From the NCBI GenBank assembly GCA_045534095.1, contig JAZSJA010000073.1:1-10477 (forward strand): a stretch of 10,477 bases of DNA, given 5' to 3'. The notes beneath the pieces are model-generated. The model was not told the origin of the DNA. It saw nothing but the letters and a program-made list of their open reading frames with translations, and ran no database searches. Below, one piece after another: positions 7,165-10,477 of this stretch. Numbering within the stretch: the first letter of the stretch is position 1; every line of letters begins with the position of its first letter. The DNA is from UMGS1279 sp045534095 (GTDB lineage Bacteria; Bacillota; Clostridia; Oscillospirales; Acutalibacteraceae). The position numbers and the translations under genes are program-made.

Positions 7165-7169
7165 GTCAA
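7141..7169 (-). promoter_or_regulatory. Predicted sigma-A promoter of the phosphoesterase gene
   Basis: On the - strand there is a consensus -35 TTGACA (7164-7169), a 17-bp spacer and a -10 TAAACT (7141-7146). The start would be near 7134, giving a leader of about 34 nt that contains the ribosome site. Confidence 0.65.
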
Positions 7170-7189
7170 TTACTATATTAAAATTACAA

Positions 7190-8551
7190 TTAGTTTTTAA
7201 GGCTTTGAATTGGTGCGGGAATTCGACCTGCACGGGTAATAAATTTAAGGGGAGATGCGGTATTTACTTTCATAACAGGGCCGCTTCCAAGAAGTCCGCC
7301 GAACTCAAGCTCCTCGCCCACCTTTTTGCCGATAGCGGGAATAACGCGAACGGCGGTGGTTTTGGAGTTTATCATACCAATTGCGGCTTCATCAGCAATG
7401 ATTGCCGAAATAACCTCAGGAGGTGTATCGCCAGGAATGTTAATCATATCCAGACCAACCGAGCAAACTGCGGTCATAGCCTCTAGCTTTTCAATGGTGA
7501 GAGTGCCGGCTCTTGCGGCATCTATCATTCCTGCGTCCTCGGTAACGGGGATAAAAGCACCTGAAAGTCCGCCAACGTGGGAGGATGCCATAACGCCACC
7601 CTTTTTAACGGCATCATTAAGCATTGCAAGGGCGGCGGTGGTACCGCAAGCGCCGCATTGCTCAAGACCCATTTCCTCTAAAATATGGGCAACGGAATCG
7701 CCTACTGCAGGTGTGGGAGCAAGAGATAAATCTACAATACCAAATGGTACGCCCAAGGCATTTGCAGCCTCACGAGCAACAAGCTGACCAACACGAGTGA
7801 TTTTAAAGGCGGTGCGTTTAATAAGCTCGGCAACGCCGCTTAAATCCATATTGTCGTCCGCCTTTTCAAGGGCGGCACGAACAACACCGGGTCCCGAAAC
7901 GCCAACGTTAATAACGCAATCAGGCTCACCCACTCCGTGGAAGGCACCCGCCATAAAGGGGTTATCCTCAGGAGCGTTACAAAATACAACAAGCTTTGCC
8001 GCACCAATGCAGTTTCTATCTGCCGTACGCTCGGCGGCTTGTTTTACAATTTTACCCATCATTTTAACGGCGTCCATATTAAGTCCCGCCTTGGTAGAAC
8101 CGATGTTAACCGAAGAACAAACGTGGTCGGTAACGCTGAGAGCCTCGGGAATGCTTTCAATAAGGGCGTAATCACCCGATGAAAAACCCTTTCCAACAAG
8201 GGCAGAATAACCGCCGATAAAGTTTACACCTAAAGCGTTTGCAGCCTTTTCCAAGGTTAAGGCAAACTTAACAATGTTAGAGGTTTGGCAAGCCGATGCA
8301 AGCATTGCGATTGGAGTTACCGAAATACGCTTATTTATAATGGGAATACCGTATTTCTTTTCAATCTTTTCACAAACAGGAACAAGGTTTGCCGCACAGG
8401 ATGTGATTTTGCGGTAAACCTTATCACAGGCTTTATCAATATCATTATCGATGCAATCGAGAAGGGAGATACCCATTGTAACGGTACGGATATCCAAATG
8501 CTCCTCCTCAATCATTTTAATTGTTTCTAAAATATCGTGAGTATTATACAT
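7190..8551 (-). CDS. UPF0210 (DUF711) family protein
   Basis: The protein has 453 residues, typical for UPF0210/DUF711 (COG2848), often labelled 'PFL family protein'. Members have a fold related to pyruvate formate-lyase-type barrels, but I know of no established biochemical function. The sequence is full length and well kept, with Gly-rich segments typical of the family: FIGGYSALVGKGFSSGDY (111-128), INVGVSGPGVVRAAL (214-228), GDSVAHILEEMGLEQCGACG (284-303), and MASSHVGGLSGAFIPVTEDA (321-340). It has no signal peptide. AAGAGG (8560-8565) is 8 nt from the ATG and overlaps the stop of the upstream UPF0237 gene, from which it is separated by only 12 nt. The two are surely co-transcribed. The same gene order recurs in many Firmicutes (Streptococcus pneumoniae SP0238-SP0239), suggesting that the ACT protein regulates or partners this protein. 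Confidence 0.93.
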   Translation of the reverse strand: MYNTHDILETIKMIEEEHLDIRTVTMGISLLDCIDNDIDKACDKVYRKITSCAANLVPVCEKIEKKYGIPIINKRISVTPIAMLASACQTSNIVKFALTLEKAANALGVNFIGGYSALVGKGFSSGDYALIESIPEALSVTDHVCSSVNIGSTKAGLNMDAVKMMGKIVKQAAERTADRNCIGAAKLVVFCNAPEDNPFMAGAFHGVGEPDCVINVGVSGPGVVRAALEKADDNMDLSGVAELIKRTAFKITRVGQLVAREAANALGVPFGIVDLSLAPTPAVGDSVAHILEEMGLEQCGACGTTAALAMLNDAVKKGGVMASSHVGGLSGAFIPVTEDAGMIDAARAGTLTIEKLEAMTAVCSVGLDMINIPGDTPPEVISAIIADEAAIGMINSKTTAVRVIPAIGKKVGEELEFGGLLGSGPVMKVNTASPLKFITRAGRIPAPIQSLKN

Positions 8552-8563
8552 TTTGGATACCTC

Positions 8564-8833
8564 TTAAATACTGTGCATAGAATTAAAAATATCCTCATGC
8601 ATAACGTGGATAGACATATTTAAAGATTCTCCAAGAGTTTTCATTTTATCAGAAAACTCCCCAAACTCAACAGAGAGATTTGCTATATCGCAAACCATTA
8701 TCATACAAAACATTTCGGATAAAACGGACTGAGTAACCTCAATAACATTTACGTTATATTCTGCACAGCCGTTTGCTACCTTCGCAAGAATACCAACAGT
8801 ATCCTTACCTACCACTGTTAAAACCGCTTTCAT
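8564..8833 (-). CDS. UPF0237 ACT-domain protein
   Basis: The protein has 89 residues from the ATG at 8833, chosen because GGAGG (8842-8846) lies 8 nt upstream and because the family starts MKAVLTVVGKDTVGILAKV. A frame reaching 8884 would run through the promoter. The whole protein is one ACT domain of the glycine-cleavage-repressor-like type: strand 1 plus the GKDxVGI ligand loop (residues 9-15), a helix, then VNVIEVTQSVL (28-38). ACT domains usually bind amino acids or similar small ligands and regulate a partner. The only evident partner is the UPF0210 protein encoded 12 nt downstream. No ligand has been proven for this family as far as I know. Confidence 0.92.
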   Translation of the reverse strand: MKAVLTVVGKDTVGILAKVANGCAEYNVNVIEVTQSVLSEMFCMIMVCDIANLSVEFGEFSDKMKTLGESLNMSIHVMHEDIFNSMHSI

Positions 8834-8864
8834 ATAAAATGCCTCCAAATTACATATTGTTATA

Positions 8865-8893
8865 AGTTTAACACACCAAATCAAATTTGTAAA
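8865..8893 (-). promoter_or_regulatory. Predicted promoter of the UPF0237-UPF0210 operon
   Basis: On the - strand, TTTACA (8888-8893) and TAAACT (8865-8870) are 17 bp apart. The start would fall near 8858, about 25 nt before the ATG, with the ribosome site in between. TATAAC (8859-8864) is an alternative -10 with a poor -35 partner. Confidence 0.5.
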
Positions 8894-8979
8894 TAGTAAA
8901 AAAGATAAAAATGTATAAAACCTTTAAAAAGCCAAGCTTATTTATTTTCTTCTGCATTATAAACCACCCTGTATTATGG

Positions 8980-9017
8980 AGTTGTACCTTTTAAATCAAT
9001 ATTTAAAATACGCAACT
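8980..9017. repeat. Imperfect hairpin in the intergenic gap
   Basis: TTTTAAAT / ATTTAAAA (8989-8996, 9001-9008) form a perfect 8-bp stem closed by a CAAT tetraloop. An outer stem AGTTG / CAACT (8980-8984, 9013-9017) encloses a small symmetric internal loop. There is no T-tract, so it is not a standard terminator. It may be an AT-rich coincidence or part of a structured RNA. Confidence 0.25.
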
Positions 9018-9194
9018 GTTAAGTTCCGCTAAAACAAAAACTTAGATTCCTATTTAACAAATTATAATCTATTATCTACCGAATTCCAACAACTTTTAAT
9101 ATAAATTAACTCACTCCCCCTAAATGCTGCAATGCCTAAAATGATCATAATGATTTTTTTAAAATTAAATAACCTTACTTCATAACCTTTGTTT

Positions 9195-9226
9195 TGCAAG
9201 AGGGAATAGAGATTTTAAATCTTGCA
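9195..9226. repeat. Inverted repeat upstream of the amidase remnant promoter
   Basis: TGCAAGA (9195-9201) and TCTTGCA (9220-9226) are a perfect 7-bp pair. A second palindrome, AGATTTTAAATCT (9210-9222), overlaps the right arm. It ends 20 bp before the predicted -35, where an activator or repressor could bind, or it could be a weak hairpin. Confidence 0.25.
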
Positions 9227-9245
9227 TATTTTATTGTAGTGATAG

Positions 9246-9274
9246 TTGAAAATCATTTTGTTTTTTGGTATATT
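9246..9274 (+). promoter_or_regulatory. Possible promoter of the amidase remnant
   Basis: TTGAAA (9246-9251) and TATATT (9269-9274) are separated by 17 bp, a good sigma-A match. The predicted start (near 9281) falls inside the ribosome site (9279-9286), which is unusually close. The real start may be a few bases upstream, or another promoter may be used. Confidence 0.4.
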
Positions 9275-9293
9275 TATTAAGGAGAGATTTTTA

Positions 9294-9467
9294 TTGTCGG
9301 TTAAACGAAAATTTATTGTTTACTCACTCATAATTTTAATAATCGGCTCTATTGGTTTCCTTTTTGTAAAAGAACCATCCATTCTTTTAACCAATGCCGC
9401 TAACAGTCCACCTAAAACAATTATTATAGACGCAGGCCACGCTGAATTACCTAATACTACAGATTAG
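9294..9467 (+). pseudogene. Truncated CwlD-like N-acetylmuramoyl-L-alanine amidase
   Basis: A 57-codon frame starts at TTG (9294), preceded by AAGGAGAG (9279-9286) with a 7-nt gap. It encodes a basic N terminus, one membrane segment (about residues 6-23), and then PPKTIIIDAGH, which is the start of an Amidase_3 domain (first zinc-ligand His in the [IV]DxGHGG motif). The expected GG after GH is lost (GHAELPNTTD) and a stop follows at once. The remaining roughly 170 residues, with the Glu and second His ligands, are absent from all frames before the terminator at 9506. The product cannot be an active amidase. CwlD enzymes make muramic-delta-lactam in spore cortex, but nothing else here concerns sporulation. 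It is most simply a decayed gene with a large 3' deletion; a short membrane peptide is the alternative. Confidence 0.65.
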
Positions 9468-9505
9468 GTCCAAAACTGCCGTGAAAATTCAATATACAAT
9501 ACCTC

Positions 9506-9532
9506 GAAAACCCGCTATTTAAGCGGGTTTTC
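9506..9532 (+). terminator. Intrinsic terminator after the amidase remnant
   Basis: GAAAACCCGCT / AGCGGGTTTTC is a perfect 11-bp stem (9506-9516, 9522-9532) with a 5-nt loop. It is GC-rich at the top, T-rich in the descending arm, and followed by ACCATTTTTTC. It isolates the HipA-like gene from upstream transcription. Confidence 0.85.
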
Positions 9533-9563
9533 ACCATTTTTTCAATAATAAAATGCTTTGCAG

Positions 9564-9592
9564 TTGAATTTTAAATTAAAATCGTGTATAAT
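9564..9592 (+). promoter_or_regulatory. Predicted sigma-A promoter of the HipA-like gene
   Basis: TTGAAT (9564-9569), a 17-bp spacer and a consensus TATAAT (9587-9592) preceded by GTG. The start would be near 9599, about 25 nt before the ATG. This is the best promoter match on the + strand of the window. Confidence 0.75.
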
Positions 9593-9623
9593 ATATTAAA
9601 AATGAAGAAAGGAGAATAAATTT

Positions 9624-10477
9624 ATGAAGGATTTTGAGATTTTAAGCCGTGATACAGTTGTAGCTGTTTGGAAAGATAATGAGCTTAAAGTTTTGAATAA
9701 TGATTTGTTGCCTTTATATTTAAAGCGTGTAAGTGATGCTAAATCTTGGCTTGAAACAAGAGCTATTGACTCGCATAGAGCAAACTCTCGTTTGCTTAAA
9801 AAGGCTTTAAGACTTGCCGAAAAAGATGATGTTTCAACCGTACTTCACGTTAATGCCGCAACTATCACCAATACCTATTGGGTTAGGGCTATCGGCAGTG
9901 ACTTGAAATATGAAGATGTTCGCTTTGGTAATGACTATTTCTCCAATCTGGCACTCAGAGGACTTTATTCAAGCTTTAATTCTGCTGCAAAGCGTAAGGA
10001 TACTAAAACTCCCGAGCTTACCAATATCGGTAGCTTTGAAAAGTGTTGGAAGCTCAAAAATGGAAAATGGTGGATTTATAAATCTGCTAACCAAAAAGAG
10101 CAGTTCTCAGAGCTTTTCGTATATGAGTTGGGTAAGGCTTTTGGAATGAATATGGCTCACTACGAAAAAGGTGATAAATGCGTTAAGTCGCTCGACTTCA
10201 CCGATTCGGCAAAGGTCATATTTGAACCGGCTTCATCCTTTATGGGTGATGAGGAAGATTATATTAAGGTAGTTGAAAAACTTAAGGAACTTTGTCCTGA
10301 AGCAATTCCAGATTATATTAAGATGATTTTCCTTGATACTATAACCGCTAACCCTGATAGACACACAGGAAACTTCGGTTTAATGCGTGATGTAAAAACG
10401 GGTGAACTTTTAGGATTAGCCCCAAACTTTGATAACAATATGGCACTTATCGCACGTGGATATCCAACAAGCAACTC
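9624..10477 (+). CDS. HipA-like kinase family protein, 3' end outside the window
   Basis: The first 284 residues are seen. The ATG at 9624 follows AGAAAGGAG (9606-9614) by 9 nt, and the frame is open to the window edge. The N-terminal third (about 1-110) resembles the accessory region of Firmicute HipA-like proteins, with YWVRAIGSDLKYEDVRF at 85-101. The kinase part has a nucleotide-site candidate WWIYKS (K153) with E163. It also has the HipA catalytic loop D238-T-I-T-A-N243-P-D245-R-H-T-G-N250-FG and a metal-binding APNFD (D270). HipA proteins are Ser/Thr kinases. In E. coli HipA phosphorylates glutamyl-tRNA synthetase and is held in check by HipB. No HipB-like helix-turn-helix gene lies upstream, where a terminator and private promoter are found instead. 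Relatives are often annotated as 'excisionase', which I think is a misnomer. Kinase-like identity is fairly sure; toxin function is unproven. Confidence 0.82.
   Translation, partial: MKDFEILSRDTVVAVWKDNELKVLNNDLLPLYLKRVSDAKSWLETRAIDSHRANSRLLKKALRLAEKDDVSTVLHVNAATITNTYWVRAIGSDLKYEDVRFGNDYFSNLALRGLYSSFNSAAKRKDTKTPELTNIGSFEKCWKLKNGKWWIYKSANQKEQFSELFVYELGKAFGMNMAHYEKGDKCVKSLDFTDSAKVIFEPASSFMGDEEDYIKVVEKLKELCPEAIPDYIKMIFLDTITANPDRHTGNFGLMRDVKTGELLGLAPNFDNNMALIARGYPTSN

Larger units (their letters stand above)
8894..9245. other. Non-coding AT-rich gap between divergent units
   Basis: About 350 bp between the UPF0237 promoter and the promoter of the amidase remnant. I see no open frame with a ribosome site, no tRNA, no rRNA and no riboswitch core that I recognise. 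It contains two inverted repeats, listed separately. The rest is AT-rich with a C-run (CTCACTCCCCC, 9110-9120) that has no clear role. Decayed coding sequence is possible but not demonstrable here. Confidence 0.6.

Noticed and set aside
7101..7169. N-terminal extension of the phosphoesterase to 7169
   Set aside because: It would begin in the -35 box. The ATG at 7100 has a well-placed AAGGAG.
7163..8530. Several + strand open frames opposite the UPF0210 gene (including 153- and 124-codon frames)
   Set aside because: They lie antisense to a well-supported conserved gene, lack ribosome sites and have compositions typical of shadow frames.
9121..9165. Possible terminator at ATCATAATGATTTTTTT
   Set aside because: The two ATCAT/ATGAT arms have only one base between them, so no stable hairpin can form. 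It is a local palindrome followed by a T-run.
8894..9245. Riboswitch, tRNA or CRISPR repeats in the gap
   Set aside because: No cloverleaf, no known riboswitch core and no regularly spaced repeats could be found by reading both strands.
9910..10149. A 79-codon + strand frame inside the HipA-like gene
   Set aside because: It is in another frame within a kinase reading frame that is open to the end of the window and contains conserved motifs.

Overview
This AT-rich window reads as a chromosomal segment of a low-GC Gram-positive anaerobe, most likely a gut-type Clostridia (Oscillospiraceae/Ruminococcaceae-like). The support is: strong AAGGAG/GGAGG ribosome binding sites, Gram-positive lipoprotein signal peptides, the UPF0237-UPF0210 gene pair common in Firmicutes, a CwlD-type cell-wall amidase remnant, and a bacterial serpin of the kind known from gut Clostridia such as Eubacterium siraeum. 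The taxonomic call is inference; no rRNA or other marker gene is present.

Left third (1-3842, + strand): a run of surface lipoprotein genes. A 5'-truncated gene (2-451), a two-domain lipoprotein (467-1714) and a one-domain lipoprotein (1711-2394) carry four copies of one domain family that I do not recognise. It is marked by a 'DY[FY]xI' segment and a C-terminal 'E[DN]...GTL[CY]' strand. They are followed by a lipoprotein-anchored serpin (2500-3804) with an intact hinge and core signature. The block ends at a stem-loop terminator (3813-3842) shared with the convergent gene. All complete members would sit on the outer face of the membrane, so this looks like a surface locus with a protease-inhibitor component.

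Middle (3850-8833, all - strand): a LysR-type regulator, a membrane-anchored coiled-coil polysaccharide deacetylase with a strong terminator, a cytosolic calcineurin-like metallophosphoesterase, and a two-gene operon of an 89-residue ACT-domain protein (UPF0237) and a UPF0210/DUF711 protein. Most units have a recognisable promoter of their own. Three of these share the form TT[TG]ACA-17 bp-TAAACT. The phosphoesterase promoter is also straddled by an 8-bp inverted repeat whose arms are 30 bp apart, centre to centre.

Right end (8834-10477): about 410 bp upstream of the UPF0237 gene without a coding region, except for its promoter and some inverted repeats. Then come a 57-codon remnant of a CwlD-like N-acetylmuramoyl-L-alanine amidase that stops just after the first zinc-ligand motif and is closed by its own terminator, and the 5' part of a HipA-like kinase gene that has its own strong promoter and runs off the window.

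The least described part is the lipoprotein paralogue array with its serpin. The rest is mostly ordinary housekeeping or regulatory content, with a few unusual details.
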